The translations under genes and the position numbers were made by a program. A stretch of 64,000 nucleotides of DNA from Hofstenia miamia (lineage: Eukaryota > Xenacoelomorpha > Acoela), in the NCBI GenBank assembly GCA_004352715.1, contig SCFE01000081.1:123206-187205 (forward strand), written 5' to 3'. The notes under the pieces were generated by a model that saw only the letters and a program-made list of their open reading frames with translations, was not told the DNA's origin and did no database searches. The first letter of the stretch is position 1; the number at the start of each line of letters is the position of its first letter. Below, one piece after another: positions 24,071 through 36,266 of this stretch.

Positions 24071-25593
24071 CACTGCGAACCAAATTATTATGCAAGTAAT
24101 TTTTTTCAAAGACTATTTAGTGAAGGCAATCATGCTTTATTTGATATATTAGTACACTCATTCTTCTAACATCCATTCCAAAATATTCAATTTTCATATG
24201 TTCCTTGAAGAAAAAATTGAAGAAACTCGATTTTCAAGTAAACCAGATTATTATGCGTTTGCTGTTATTTAATGATAAAAATTTAATACGTCGGAATGAG
24301 ACTTTTTAAGGATAAGATGATAAGCAGTAATGTTAATTACAAAACAAAAAAAGTACCAAAAGTTTTCAACGTTGAACATGGGCAAGAAGTAGTATCTCAA
24401 CAGTAAAGAGAAGGCTTCAATCGTTAGATAATTGTTTGAGGGATGGCCTACCCTCGAAATTTCTCGTCTTTTAGGCCGGGACCATAAGACAATCAAGGCA
24501 TTCATTGCATTCGCGACATATCTGTTTTGAAAAGAGAACTGACTAAACAGGCACTAAGCGCAAGTTCAAGTATCTTTTCTGCGGTCGGACTTGGTTATAC
24601 TCCAAAGACATCTCGTATTCGCATCCTGAAAATGCTTAGAAAAGTGAAAAGGCCCAAAAAAGACCACTAATAAATCAAAAACATAAGGACAGACGACTTG
24701 CTTGGTGTAAAAAATATTTGAAAATGGATTTTGGAAGAGTTATATGGACTGATGAGATGCGTGCCAAACTTGGTTGTTCTGACGGATGGGCAAAAGGCTG
24801 GATTGCTGATGATTTTGATGCTCCATTACGGTTCAGACGTCAACAAAATGGTGGTGGAGTCATGATCTGGGCTGGGACTGGGATTGTCAAAAATGAACTC
24901 ATTGACCGTTTAGAGTTCCTAAAGGTGGTAAAATGAACTCCATCAACTACTGCCAATTTTTGGAAAAACACTTCATATGTTAGCTTAGGAAAAAACCTGC
25001 AACTCAGCGCAAGAAAATGATGTTCATGCATGATAATGCACCTAGTCATGCATCCAAGTTCACCGTGGATTGGCTTGAGTCAAAAGGATACTGAAAATAT
25101 CAAGTTATGGCGTGGCCAGCTTCCTCCCCATCCCCAGACTTAAACTGTATAGAGAACTTGTGGTCCATCGTGAAAGCTTCAAAGACTATTACACCTGCAG
25201 AAATACAACATTTGACGTCATCAATGGATGGTAGTCTCATCATTCCTGGTACAGAAGAAAGTTGGCTACATCTCAAAGTAAATATAGATCAATGAAAACT
25301 TTTTGGACTTTTTGTTTTGTAATTAACATTACTGCTTATTATGCTTATCTTTAAGAAGTCTTATTCCGACGCAATAAATGTTTATCAATAACAGAAATGT
25401 CATAATAATCTGTTTCACTTGAAAATAGATTTTTTCAATTTTTTCTTCAAGTAACATGTGAAAATTCGATATTTTGGTACGGATGTTAAAAGAATTAGTG
25501 TAGTAGTGTATCAAATAAAGCATGGTTGCCTTTACCTAATAGCCTGTGAAAAAATGGAAAAAAATGACTTGCATAATAATTTGGTTCGCAGTG
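24071..25593 (+). mobile_element. Tc1/mariner element with ~300-bp terminal inverted repeats
   Basis: The outer 27 bases are perfect inverted repeats (CACTGCGAACC... at 24071-24097 and complement at 25567-25593), flanked by TA on both sides (24069-24070, 25594-25595). This is the Tc1/mariner target. Homology between the ends continues inward, imperfectly, to about 24369 and 25292, so each repeat is about 300 bp. The transposase pseudogene fills the space between and its stop codon lies at the inner edge of the right repeat. Total length 1523 bp. Confidence 0.92.
24378..25295 (+). pseudogene. Tc1/mariner transposase (broken)
   Basis: ATG at 24378, then stops at codons 5 and 17, and later shifts. 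HTH region reads IVR, then EGWPTLEISRLLGRDHKTIK. Catalytic domain: VIWTDEMRAKLG (first Asp), GGGVMIWAG, MFMHDNAPSHAS (second Asp), PDLNCIENLW (Glu). Counted in this copy's continuous frame (one in-frame stop), 39 residues separate the second Asp and the Glu, against 34 in classical Tc1. Family: cut-and-paste transposase acting at TA sites. Not functional as it stands. Confidence 0.88.
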
Positions 25594-25595
25594 TA

Positions 25596-26070
25596 TAGTA
25601 TACTTGGAATAACCTTACAAAATGCCTTACAATATTAACATCATCATTAAAAAAACAAAAGTTCAAATATTGCTCTTAAATAGTTAACCTACATAATTTG
25701 CACATTCCTTTTCAAGGTAGCTAACTGCATAATGCAAAAACATTTCCTTTTAGAGCTGATCATATGCAAGATGCAAATAATATTGCAATGACATACATAG
25801 TAATCATTGAGGTCGGAAATTAGAGATGAGATGTACACAATGCCTAGAATTTCAGATGAGTGGATATTGTCACTATATGATTCTCTGAAAAATATACATA
25901 TATTATACATTATTTATTATATATTATTTTTTGACAAAATGTGCATTGAAATGGTTAGTGTTTAACATTGACTTACTAAAGTGTTAGTGTCAGTTTTTGC
26001 TTACACTCCATGCAGCTGATCCAATCAGAAACGGTGTGTATACGGAAAATTTTACTTACAATTGAAGCAG
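25596..26070. other. AT-rich non-coding stretch
   Basis: No supported feature. Confidence 0.4.
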
Positions 26071-26079
26071 ATTTCGTCA

Positions 26080-26530
26080 TTTTTATCGAATTTCTCTGAC
26101 GCCTACCAAAAGCTTGCAAAAAAAGTCGAAACAGCAGCGGCAGCAGTAAATCGGCAAGTTGGTCTACCTCTGTGACGTTGATTCATATAAGCTCCGGAAA
26201 AACCAGAGAGGTCTTCAGCTGCAATCAGTGTCAGATTAGACCCGAATGTTACTTTAGGAACCTCGACCTTTTCTGTCTCCCCCGGCTCTAGTCTCTGTTC
26301 TTTTGAAGCATTTTCATAACTACTTCAACAAGCTAGCTGCCAATGGTATTCTTGGTTAAGTCCGCGCCACCCGTTTGATTCGCTCATCCAGTATTCAAGG
26401 ACACAAGGCCTTATCTCGAAATCCAGACTTAGCTCTTTGAGACCTAGTTAAGCCAGGGACCTCATTATATGGATTAGCAGTTAATAGCTGAAGTGTTGCA
26501 AGCAACCCCATTTCAAGCTATTACATTTTC
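26080..26530. other. GC-richer island of unknown origin
   Basis: About 450 bases with markedly more G and C than either side (for example CTCCCCCGGCTCTAGTC, near 26277). No open frame, inverted repeat or RNA motif could be recognised. It could be an LTR or another transposon relic, or a regulatory or exonic remnant. Confidence 0.3.
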
Positions 26531-27210
26531 CGACCCTACTAATCACAACCTTCTCAAAAATGTTCATGGCTTCAGATACTTAGCTTTAGGATTGCCATTA
26601 TAAGTATATTCTCATTGTTCTAAAATGCGAGATAATTGCGAAAACATACAATTTAATACCGTTACTAATATATAGCAAAAATGTTAATTAAAATTAGGTA
26701 TATTTTATTAATCCATCTAACTTCTGTCTACAAATACAAGAATATCGCAAAGCATGTGAATAATGTCACTACAAAAGCAAACTAATCAATAATGTGTAAT
26801 GCAGGCCAAAGTAAATCAATGATTTAATTGACTAACAAGTAATCAATAAACAGATCGTCATGAAAAGATTTTCAGCTTTGAGCCTGACAAAATGAAGTCA
26901 TGTGAGAGTCATTTCACAGAGGTTGCATTGCCAAGTAAACATCAATCACTAGTGATTTAAAAGTTTGTTAACACAGACAAGGAATTTCTCACACCTATGT
27001 GGATTTACACGAAAACAAATAAATAAAATATAACAACAATGATCTTAAGCATTGTAAAAAACATTAAATGTAACTTATCATTTTACTATTCTTAATAATC
27101 ATAAAATAAAAAAAACTTTTATAGATTATTAAAATTGTACAACGAGGGTAAAAATGTAAGAAAACATAAATTTCCTCAAAAAACAATTTATTGAATTTAA
27201 CCTTCCAGTA
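26531..27210. other. AT-rich non-coding stretch
   Basis: No supported feature. Confidence 0.4.
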
Positions 27211-27219
27211 GATGGATTT

Positions 27220-27473
27220 ATATATATATATATATATATATANNNNNNNNNNNNNNNNNNNNNNNNNNNNNNNNNNNNNNNNNNNNNNNNNNNNNNNNNN
27301 NNNNNNNNNNNNNNNNNNNNNNNNNNNNNNNNNNNNNNNNNNNNNNNNNNNNNNNNNNNNNNNNNNNNNNNNNNNNNNNNNNNNNNNNNNNNNNNNNNNN
27401 NNNNNNNNNNNNNNNNNNNNNNNNNNNNNNNNNNNNNNNNNNNNNNNNNNNNNNTATATATATATATATATTT
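27220..27473. repeat. (TA)n tract with 212-N gap
   Basis: TATATA on both sides of Ns at 27243-27454. It forms the left border of the element described at 27478-29652. Confidence 0.9.
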
Positions 27474-27477
27474 ATAC

Positions 27478-29652
27478 TGGTCATTTGTAAAAAATTGGTC
27501 AGTTGTAACAAGTTATTTTTCCAATATTTTTTGATATTTAAACTTTGCAATATTGTTACATTAACTGCTTTATTGGGATGTTACATGAATGTATATATAG
27601 TTTCAAGTAAAACTGAAATTTTTGGGGGGATAATAATTTGTATTTAACTGAATATAGAAAAGAACTACACAAATTGTTCAAAATATTTCGAAGTAGACGA
27701 TTACAATTGTTTTTTGCTTCTAGTCTTCTTCACTATTGGAGCAGGTTTTGACGTTGATGGTACATCGTCTAATCTCTTTGTGCAGGTATCAAGGAACTCG
27801 TGAATTTCAGTACTGCTAGCACGGGCAATGTAATCTTTCGATGCAGTTATTAAGGAATGTCCTGTTTGTGCTAAATGCATCTTTTTCTTTATTGGGGACA
27901 AAGAATTATTTTTTTGAAATGTCAATTTCCCTAAGTTTTCATAAAACTGTAGGATTTACTTTTGCATCCCAGTTGAAATGTGACTTCAGGGCTTTTCTAA
28001 AAAAATAATTCATGTTATTTTGCATCTTGTTAGAATGGGATGAATAAACGTAATGAAGAGTTTGATTAAATGTTATTTCAAATTCTTTCAGCATTTGATC
28101 GATTATTTTTTGATAGTCTTTATTTATCCGAATAAAGGTTGAATATTTGTGGCCCGTTTTTCCCTTGTTTGTTATAAATAGATTATTGGCCTTCATTCCG
28201 TTATATTCTTCAACGGTAAAACTAAGCAGAGGGTGAGGACGAATATTTAATTCAGCTTGCAATGTGAAAAAAATTAATGCCATTTTGTCATCATAAGCGA
28301 GTTTTTCCCACTCATTACTAATTTTTTCACCTTTAGCCGTAAGGCTTGTACATTTTCAAAACTAGGTAATGCTGAATATTGTCTAGCCTTGTTTATTGTG
28401 CTTTCCTTCGCAGCTGCTTTCTTGTAGGGATGTTTGGAATCATCTAACATTGTGTTCCATTTTTCTAAGTTGAATTTAACATTTTCATAAGTCTTAACAT
28501 AATTGACAAATTTAGACAGACTTTGTTGTTTGAATGAATTTAGGCAATATATTGCTATATAGCAATCGATTAGATTCCCGCATTAAGTTAGTGAGAATCG
28601 ACTTAAAGGCACTGTTGAGAATACATTTGATTGATGGTTGAGTAATCTAAGATGCTTCAAGTTGAGATGACAAGTAATCAAAAAAATTTGCTACAATTTT
28701 CTATGAGAGTTCATCTGTTTTTTCTGGTTGAATACTATCAACAATTATACCTTGTAATAACTTCCTATCAGACGGATCCTTAACTTTAGTAATAGTTGAC
28801 CTGACACAATTGCAAGTTTTTCTTCCACGTGAAACATTGCAAAACCGAGCAAAACAAGAATTACGCTCAAAGACCTTTTTTGCACGATTTGTCCGATAAA
28901 AGTCGAGAGTGATACGATGTTGATCATTATTTAAGTTGGAATGAGAATGGGATAAGTGATCTGATATTTTCTTAAACTGTTTTCAGCAGTATATGCAATC
29001 TTGAAAGAACTTGCGTTGGTTAACACGACTTGATTGTTTACGACTTGTTTGGTTACTGCAAGTGATTTCTCTGAAGAGGAAGCAATGCTTTCAGATATTT
29101 GAGACAGATATTCATCATCGTCAGAATCAAATTCGTAATCTGTCATGTCTAAAAGCACAAACAATTTAAGCACAAAATTTAATTAATTTGATACATCTAT
29201 TAAATGTAATGAAGGATATGAAAAGCAACTGCTTGTCAGAGTCTGCGCAATGTAAATAGATAGCTTTTTATCTTTTCAAGTAGGTACACAAATGTTGGTA
29301 CCAGAAATGGTGGGGAAATTAATTTATGAAGCAATTGGGTCAATAAAATTCAAATAATATGATGTAAATAAATAAATTGAATTACACCTGAACAATATGT
29401 ATGAAAAATTACAAATGACCAATATCTAAAGTTGCCTTTAAGAAATTTTAGTTTTGGGCAGTACAAATAATTTTGAAAGTTTTTTCCTTTCATAACTGTT
29501 ACTTTGGATTACATAATGCCAATAAAGTGTCAAAAATTAAAAAAAAATATTTTTTAGAGCTGCAATCAACATTGGTCATTTGTAACGTTGAAAATTTGCT
29601 TTCATTGGTCATTTGTAATAAATTCACAATTTTTGACTGTGACAAATGACCA
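27478..29652 (-). mobile_element. tyrosine-recombinase-like element bordered by TGGTCATTTGT repeats in (AT)n
   Basis: A roughly 2.2-kb block lies between two (TA)n tracts. The 13-mer TGGTCATTTGTAA or a one-to-two-base variant occurs at 27478 (+), 27496 (+), 29409 (-), 29573 (+), 29606 (+) and 29640 (-), clustered at both ends. The outermost copies are inverted and each is preceded by a TATTTAT(A/G) edge. Inside lies a decayed protein gene on the minus strand. The layout suggests an element with short subterminal recognition repeats that targets or carries TA microsatellite. Confidence 0.55.
27701..29146 (-). pseudogene. protein resembling a tyrosine recombinase (Crypton-like?), decayed
   Basis: Start at MTDYEFDSDDDEYLS (29146), an acidic N-terminus. 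A second block (about 28700-28990) reads LSHSHSNLNNDQHRITLDFY and GRKTCNC. The C-terminal block reads ALIFFTLQAELNIRPHPLL, SFTVEEYNG, KGKTGHKYSTF and finally MHLAQTGHSLITASKDYIAR. The LxxRPxxLLxxTxEEY stretch resembles box I of tyrosine recombinases and GHSxxTAxxDYI resembles the terminal H...Y segment; the box II H-x-x-R is not seen. Frameshifts are present (near 27935 and 28985) and there are in-frame stops, some possibly introns. I am not certain of the fold. It could be another transposon or host protein. Confidence 0.45.
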
Positions 29653-29654
29653 AC

Positions 29655-29710
<56 letters not shown>
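29655..29710. repeat. (TA)n microsatellite
   Basis: Uninterrupted (AT) tract bordering the element on its right side. Confidence 0.9.
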
Positions 29711-29713
<3 letters not shown>

Positions 29714-31340
29714 CAAGTTTGTAGCCTATTATAGAAATCAAGTAGGCCTGTTAAATAAAAATTTTAATGAACGTATTGAGTTAATTCCTCTTGCATGTAT
29801 TCCAACAAATTAGAAACACATTTAAGCAACTTTTCCCGAAACTTTACAGATATTTTTATTCGAATCTACTTGTATGCAGTGCCTACAGGCGCTTCCTGTT
29901 TCAGTGATTATTCATTCCTTGGTATATCATAGAGAAAAACTCGAATTTTATACATCAACATATAGGAAAAATGTTTCATTTGGTTAATCTAATAACTTCT
30001 TCAATTCATTCTAATTATCGATTACATAGTGCTAATAGAAAAGTTTTTTAATTCAATAATTATTGTTGAATGATATGGAGTAGAGATCGTCGCAGTACGC
30101 CTGGGCTGAACACCCACCTCACCAGAGTTATTGTGAATCTGGAACTAGATATGGATCGATCCGATTAATTGATTTTCACAGAATATGAAACAAAAAATTT
30201 AAGGATGAAGAAGAAATCTATATTTAGAGTTACTTTGTTTAATATAAAATACTGCTTAGAAATTTAAATATCTTCAAAAAACAATACAAAAGCAACTACA
30301 AAGACACATCCAAAAATTTATACTTATACAAACAGTTACAATTAATACCTTAGGCTATGGCGAATTTAGATGCTGTCTGTTGAATAGTAAGTAATCTCGT
30401 TTTTAAGAATTCTTAATTTATTAATTTGTTTTAAAGATTTAGAAAGGTTTTTGCTTTATTCCTATTACAGTATTTCTCAAAAAAAGAATTCAGCTTTTCA
30501 AAATGCTTTTTAGCAAATTAATATTTTTTGAATCTGGACGCATTATTTTATGCAAAAATATGTTTCTTATAATTCTCCTTAAATAATACCTACAAAATAC
30601 CCTAACTGTTCCAGGGAAAAATTGCGAATTTGGTTCGATACATGTGACACTGTAAAAATAATTTATTCCTTCTGGGTTTTTAATATTGTTTGTAGAGACC
30701 GACAGATCGCTATTGGCGAGTTCAAGAGGGAGCCCCGACACATTGATCACATATTGTGAAAATATGATTAGTAGAGGTCCGCATAATAGCTTCGTGCCTG
30801 TATTTGCACCATGTCATTATTTTTTATGAGGAAATCTTAAAAAGAAAATGTATTGAACTCCTCCAATTCATTTGAATAACTTAACGCTACGAATCACGTT
30901 AGAAGTTGATATTTTAAAAGAAATTCCTGAGGTGATCAAAAAGTCATGCGGGGCTTGAAAAAACGAGCTGAAATTGTATAAATAGGAATGGAAGTCAAAT
31001 CGAAAGAAAAGCGTAATTGAGATAATTGCTGTTAAAAAAATTGTTCTTATTGTATTATTTAGAACACAGCTAGAGGTCGTTAATCCTTTGAAGCCTATAG
31101 CTACTGGAATCCTTTTTGCTTAGAAATAAAATTTTGAGTGCACGATTCTGTTCAACCGTGGTCTTTGATTCTTCGCATTGGTAGATGGGGTCTATCCTTG
31201 GGATTTTAAAATCCTGAGGAAGGGCTTCAAGTACAATTTGCAGGCAGGCAACTATTTGTGTCATAAGAAGAAGAAGAAGAAACTATATTTTGTACTAAAT
31301 TTAACAATATAAACATTGGTCACAGTACAAAAGTACGTCT

Positions 31341-31345
<5 letters not shown>
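29711..31345. other. mostly AT-rich, no supported gene
   Basis: A minus-strand frame at 30490-30750 (86 residues) shows no recognisable domain. A GC-richer patch at about 30085-30160 (CAGTACGCCTGGGCTGAACACC) has no assignable function. Confidence 0.35.

Positions 31346-31384
<39 letters not shown>
31346..31384. repeat. (TA)n microsatellite
   Basis: Uninterrupted TATATA tract, just beyond the 3' end of the minus-strand LINE. Confidence 0.9.
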
Positions 31385-31391
<7 letters not shown>

Positions 31392-31399
31392 TTATCAGA

Positions 31400-33900
31400 A
31401 AATATTAATTAAACTTAAATCATGGTATTTCAATTTCTTTTAGTATTATAGTCAGCGTTAATAAATTTGAAACCTCTCCACTTATATTCGAACAATTCAA
31501 GCTAATGCGATTTATACAATTGTGTTATTTCAGTGTTAACGGTTTTTAGAGACTTGGCTTTCTTAATTTGTGTAGGCAATTTATTCCAAAGACGGATTGA
31601 GGTATTAATAAAAGGAGTTTGCATTTGTTTTTCGATTTTGCTTGCCTTATAATTAAGGTGAGTTTACTATGAACATTTGGAATTTCAAAATTAGGGAAAT
31701 TTGTTAAATTGTAAGGAGCGATTTTTTTAAGAATGTTGTAGAACGTACATAAAGATGTTTTATAAATTGTCATTATTGGCCTCGAAGAGTTTCCTTAGAA
31801 TTCATCGTAAACTGATCGTTTTTTCTTCATACAGCCCAATGTAATATTAATTGCACAATTTGTTTGTATTTCTAATTTTCTCAAGTAATGTTTATCAATT
31901 CCTGTATATAATATGCTAGCATAACTTAGATGACTTAGGACTAAGGCATGAATAACCTGAATTTTTGCATTAATACATAGAAGGTGAGAAAAATTACTTA
32001 TTGCTGTAATTGCAACTGCCATTTTTTACTATGCTATTTAATTGTTTATGAAAATTTAAGTTGTTTTCGAAAATAACCCCTAGATATTTAAAATCAATCA
32101 TTTGTTTTATAGTTTCCTTATTAAAATGTAGTGTGCATTTGGATATGTCTGTTTTACTAATTTTACTTTTTATTACACAAAATTATGTTTTTGAAGTATT
32201 AATTGTTAGTTTGTGTGATGCATAAAATTTGCAAATGTTGCACAATTTGTTTTCAATTATATCTACTGAATCTTCCACAGAGTTACTAGAGTGAAGTATT
32301 ATTGTGTGATCGGCGTATTGTAAAACATCACATGTAAGGTTTTTATTTAAATCATTTATGTAAATTTTATATAGCGGTGAGCTCAAGATTGTCATTTCTG
32401 CAAAACCTTTTTCTAATGAAATCCAATCTGGGAAATGGTTATTCAATTTTACCCTTTGCTTTTTTTGTATAAATATCTTGAGATTAAGTCCATGCTAATA
32501 GCTGAAAAATTCAACTTTTAAATTTTAGGAATAAGAATTTTATGATTCAGAGAGTCAAATGCTTTTGATAAATCAAGACATGCTATAGCGCAGTATTTAT
32601 CGTCATCAATATCTTTTCTCCATTTTTCAGTAGCGTAATTCAGTGCATCATTAGAAGATATTCCTTCCGAAATAGTGCTGCGTTTTGGATAAGACATTAT
32701 ACTTCATTGATTTCATCAGAGAGCAGTTTCTTAAAAATTTTGCTAATAGGTTTGTGAAATAGGGCGAGATGTAGAGCATACTTTCGAGTCGTCATTTTTG
32801 TAAGCCGGTTTAATGTTGGCTAGTTTCAATTGGTGCGTAAAAATAGAATATCTAATACATACATTCAAAATACCACAGAGAGGATTAGCAATTGAATCCA
32901 AACGGGAATTTTTGATATACCGCTAGATTTAATTTTCAATTTTGAGATTGTTTTTCAAACTTCAAAATTTGTTACATAACGAAAGCTAAATTTTGGTGTA
33001 AAAGTTTCGACTCTTTCATCGTACTTATATTTTATGTTTTCTCTGTGTAGTTGCCTAGATTTTTAAAGACTATTAAATATTGTAAAAATGCCTTTATTGT
33101 TATAAATATTTCGCCATTATAATGAATTTCTTTTACTGAAGTAAAGCCTTTGTTTTTCTTATTAAACAATGAATAAAAAATATCAATTTTAACCTTTGAG
33201 TGTCAATTTTTTCAAATTTTGATTTATAATATGGATTGTACGAATTTTTAAATTTTATGTTGCATAAATCACATTCCTTTCGGTAGTCATCGAAATTCCC
33301 ATAGGATTTTTCATTAATATACTTAATCCCTTTTTTGTTTAATCAAAGCTAAGCAATGCGTATCAATCCATGGTTTGCTCTTAATTGTTGTCATAATTGG
33401 ATTTTCATTTTTTAAAATTGATTATTCTGGGCAATATTTATCAAGATGATAAATCAGTATATTTCAAAACCTATTGAACATTTCATTGGAAGCTAAAGCA
33501 CTACAAGCTCTCACAATTCTCATTTTAAGCTTTTCTTTTAGTAACTGTATATTATCGTCATTTCTCTCTTATTTTTACCCATATTTTAAGTAAACTTAGG
33601 AGGCGAGTGGAATCACAGCATAGAGTTATGACACAATGATCTGAATAAGAAAATTCTGAGCAAATGTATTTATAATTTAAAGCATGTTTAGAGATGAAGA
33701 AAAAATCAATCAAGGTTTCACTTTGTGGAGCACATCTTGATGGGGTGTTAGTGTTAACTATTTTCAAGTTAAAAGTTGATAAAAAATATAATATTTTAGA
33801 TTTATCTTTACTTTCCAATAAGTTAAGGTTCCAGTCTTCCATCATAATATTATCATTGTTTACATTGAACCAATCATGCTCGACAACCATTTATGACAAC
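31400..33900 (-). pseudogene. CR1-like LINE ORF2, 5'-truncated and decayed
   Basis: Reads on the minus strand from 33890 downwards. Endonuclease C-terminal half: MEDWNLNLL (from G-D-x-N), SETLIDFFFIS, SYSDHCVITL (33558-33890). RT remnants include the linker PNIKPAYKN and the box LQYADHTIILHSS at 32183-32446, where YADD has become YADH. Then comes the C-terminal block HLSYASILYTGI and LRKLEIQTNCAIN (31795-32022), followed by a tail (31546-31773). Many stops. The same C-terminal block occurs in the LINE tails at 61602-63340, so this is one family. Confidence 0.8.
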
Positions 33901-33905
33901 CAATC

Positions 33906-36003
33906 ATGCTTCTCACTGAGATAGTCGGGTCTAGCGAGCGCGCTCTACTCGATACAATTAACAGTTCTCAGTTTATTGGAGATTTCGATTCGCAAAAACG
34001 CATCACCGCCGCTAAGTTAGCTGCACCGTTTGCCTCATTATCAAGGGATGAACTACTCAAACTACACTACGTACTTTGGAAAATCTCAAATATTAAAGAA
34101 TCGCCATCCCCTTCAGAAGAAACACGCTCACCACTAGAAACATCAAACACTAAATGCATGAACAGCGACAATGTTTCCGAAACAAATGCTCCAGAAAAAA
34201 GTGAAACAAACCAACGAAAAGTCAAACATATCAAAGAAACTTCGGATACATTGATAATTGGAACATCAATGTATCGCAATTTGAGGGCAAATATACTTGT
34301 GAAAGATCACGATGCCACGATTCATTCATATCTTGGAGCTACAATCGAGGAAATTTCAAACATAATTTATNNNNNNNNNNNNNNNNNNNNNNNNNNNNNN
34401 NNNNNNNNNNNNNNNNNNNNNNNNNNNNNNNNNNNNNNNNNNNNNNNNNNNNNNNNNNNNNNNNNNNNNNNNNNNNNNNNNNNNNNNNNNNNNNNNNNNN
34501 NNNNNNNNNNNNNNNNNNNNNNNNNNNNNNNNNNNNNNNNNNNNNNNNNNNNNNNNNNNNNNNNNNNNNNNNNNNNNNNNNNNNNNNNNNNNNNNNNNNN
34601 NNNNNNNNNNNNNNNNNNNNNNNNNNNNNNNNNNNNNNNNNNNNNNNNNNNNNNNNNNNNNNNNNNNNNNNNNNNNNNNNNNNNNNNNNNNNNNNNNNNN
34701 NNNNNNNNNNNNNNNNNNNNNNNNNNNNNNNNNNNNNNNNNNNNNNNNNNNNNNNNNNNNNNNNNNNNNNNNNNNNNNNNNNNNNNNNNNNNNNNNNNNN
34801 NNNNNNNNNNNNNNNNNNNNNNNNNNNNNNNNNNNNNNNNNNNNNNNNNNNNNNNNNNNNNNNNNNNNNNNNNNNNNNNNNNNNNNNNNNNNNNNNNNNN
34901 NNNNNNNNNNNNNNNNNNNNNNNNNNNNNNNNNNNNNNNNNNNNNNNNNNNNNNNNNNNNNNNNNNNNNNNNNNNNNNNNNNNNNNNNNNNNNNNNNNNN
35001 NNNNNNNNNNNNNNNNNNNNNNNNNNNNNNNNNNNNNNNNNNNNNNNNNNNNNNNNNNNNNNNNNNNNNNNNNNNNNNNNNNNNNNNNNNNNNNNNNNNN
35101 NNNNNNNNNNNNNNNNNNNNNNNNNNNNNNNNNNNNNNNNNNNNNNNNNNNNNNNNNNNNNNNNNNNNNNNNNNNNNNNNNNNNNNNNNNNNNNNNNNNN
35201 NNNNNNNNNNNNNNNNNNNNNNNNNNNNNNNNNNNNNNNNNNNNNNNNNNNNNNNNNNNNNNNNNNNNNNNNNNNNNNNNNNNNNNNNNNNNNNNNNNNN
35301 NNNNNNNNNNNNNNNNNNNNNNNNNNNNNNNNNNNNNNNNNNNNNNNNNNNNNNNNNNNNNNNNNNNNNNACAAAGGAACAATATAAAGAAGGTGATGAT
35401 CACTGCTGGAAGAAACGACGTCATGCAATCAAACAAGAATTTTACACCACTGTTCGAAAAATTGATTATACTGCCACACGCCATTCCTTTCGAAATGCAG
35501 AAATTACATTGGGTGAACTCGCACCATTTCCATATATTAAAACGTTTAATAAAATGTCATCGGAAGTCAATGTATTATTACATCAAAATGCAAAACAATA
35601 GCAGTACAAGATCTTCGAAAATAACCGTTATTTTTGCAAGGGTGCATATGTCGATGCATATCTATTTACACGAGGAGGAATTCATTTCTCTGAATCTGGA
35701 TATGCTATATTAGCACGATGCATTAAAAGCTATTTTGCAAATGCAAAGCATCCTTTCATCTACGGCCGCTCAATTTTGCCGCCAAAGTCACTTAATTCTT
35801 ATCAATCATATCGACCAGCGAATACACGTATGCCACCGCAACATCACAGGCAATCACGTACCTTGTACTCACCAGCAACGATTAATCAAGGACGCTACGC
35901 CCCGCACCCGCAAACGTACGCCGAAGTTCTTTCAACTACACCGCCTAATCATTTCTCACCTTCCGAGGTACTAAAGCTCCGACGCTTATTAACTTTTTAC
36001 TAA
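33906..36003 (+). pseudogene. LINE ORF1 protein with GDSL/SGNH-type esterase domain
   Basis: N-terminal part: ERALLDTINSSQFIGDF and RITAAKLAAPFASLS. Then a Ser/Glu-rich linker. The esterase blocks follow: LIIGTSMYRNLR (nucleophile Ser, block I) at 34251-34286, TAGRNDVM (GxND, block III) at about 35400-35420, and FTRGGIHFSESGYAIL (block V) at about 35665-35712, then a Pro/Gln/Arg-rich basic tail. Block V has GGIH where DxxH is usual. The 1000-N gap 34371-35370 removes the middle. Frame changes occur near 35470 and an in-frame stop near 35600. Esterase domains in ORF1p are known for CR1-like LINEs. Confidence 0.75.
34371..35370. other. assembly gap, exactly 1000 N
   Basis: Round-number gap inside LINE ORF1; its true size is unknown. 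Confidence 0.98.
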
Positions 36004-36008
36004 ACGGT

Positions 36009-36266
36009 ATGGATTTATTTATCTTTGTAATGCTAAGACTACGGGTAGTTCACCAACACAAATTTTTCTTAAAATCTAAGTTTGCAACTTTTATCAGCAT
36101 TTTTCCAATAACAGATATACCTAGAAAAAATCCCTTCAAAGAGCTTTTGGCAATTTTGGTTTTAAAATTTTTATTATTACTTAAACATGGAATCGAAGCA
36201 AATCCTGGTCCTTTGCTCAATTATGAAACATATCTAAAAATTGTTTTATCTAAGAAAGTGATATGA
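36009..36266 (+). pseudogene. ORF2 leader with 2A-like peptide
   Basis: An 85-residue frame, basic and hydrophobic, ends with ILVLKFLLLLKHGIEANPGP and a short tail. IEANPGP at about 36192-36212 matches the 2A consensus D(V/I)ExNPGP except that D is G. 2A-like sequences at the N-terminus of ORF2 are known in several APE-type LINEs, where they cause ribosome skipping. The frame ends TGA at 36264-36266, overlapping the ATG of the endonuclease frame (36263) as ATGA. This overlap may be a frameshift mutation in one original ORF2. Confidence 0.65.

Noticed and set aside
34339-35484. Two long minus-strand frames over the 1000-N gap
   Set aside because: Length comes from the gap; the plus strand encodes the esterase ORF1.
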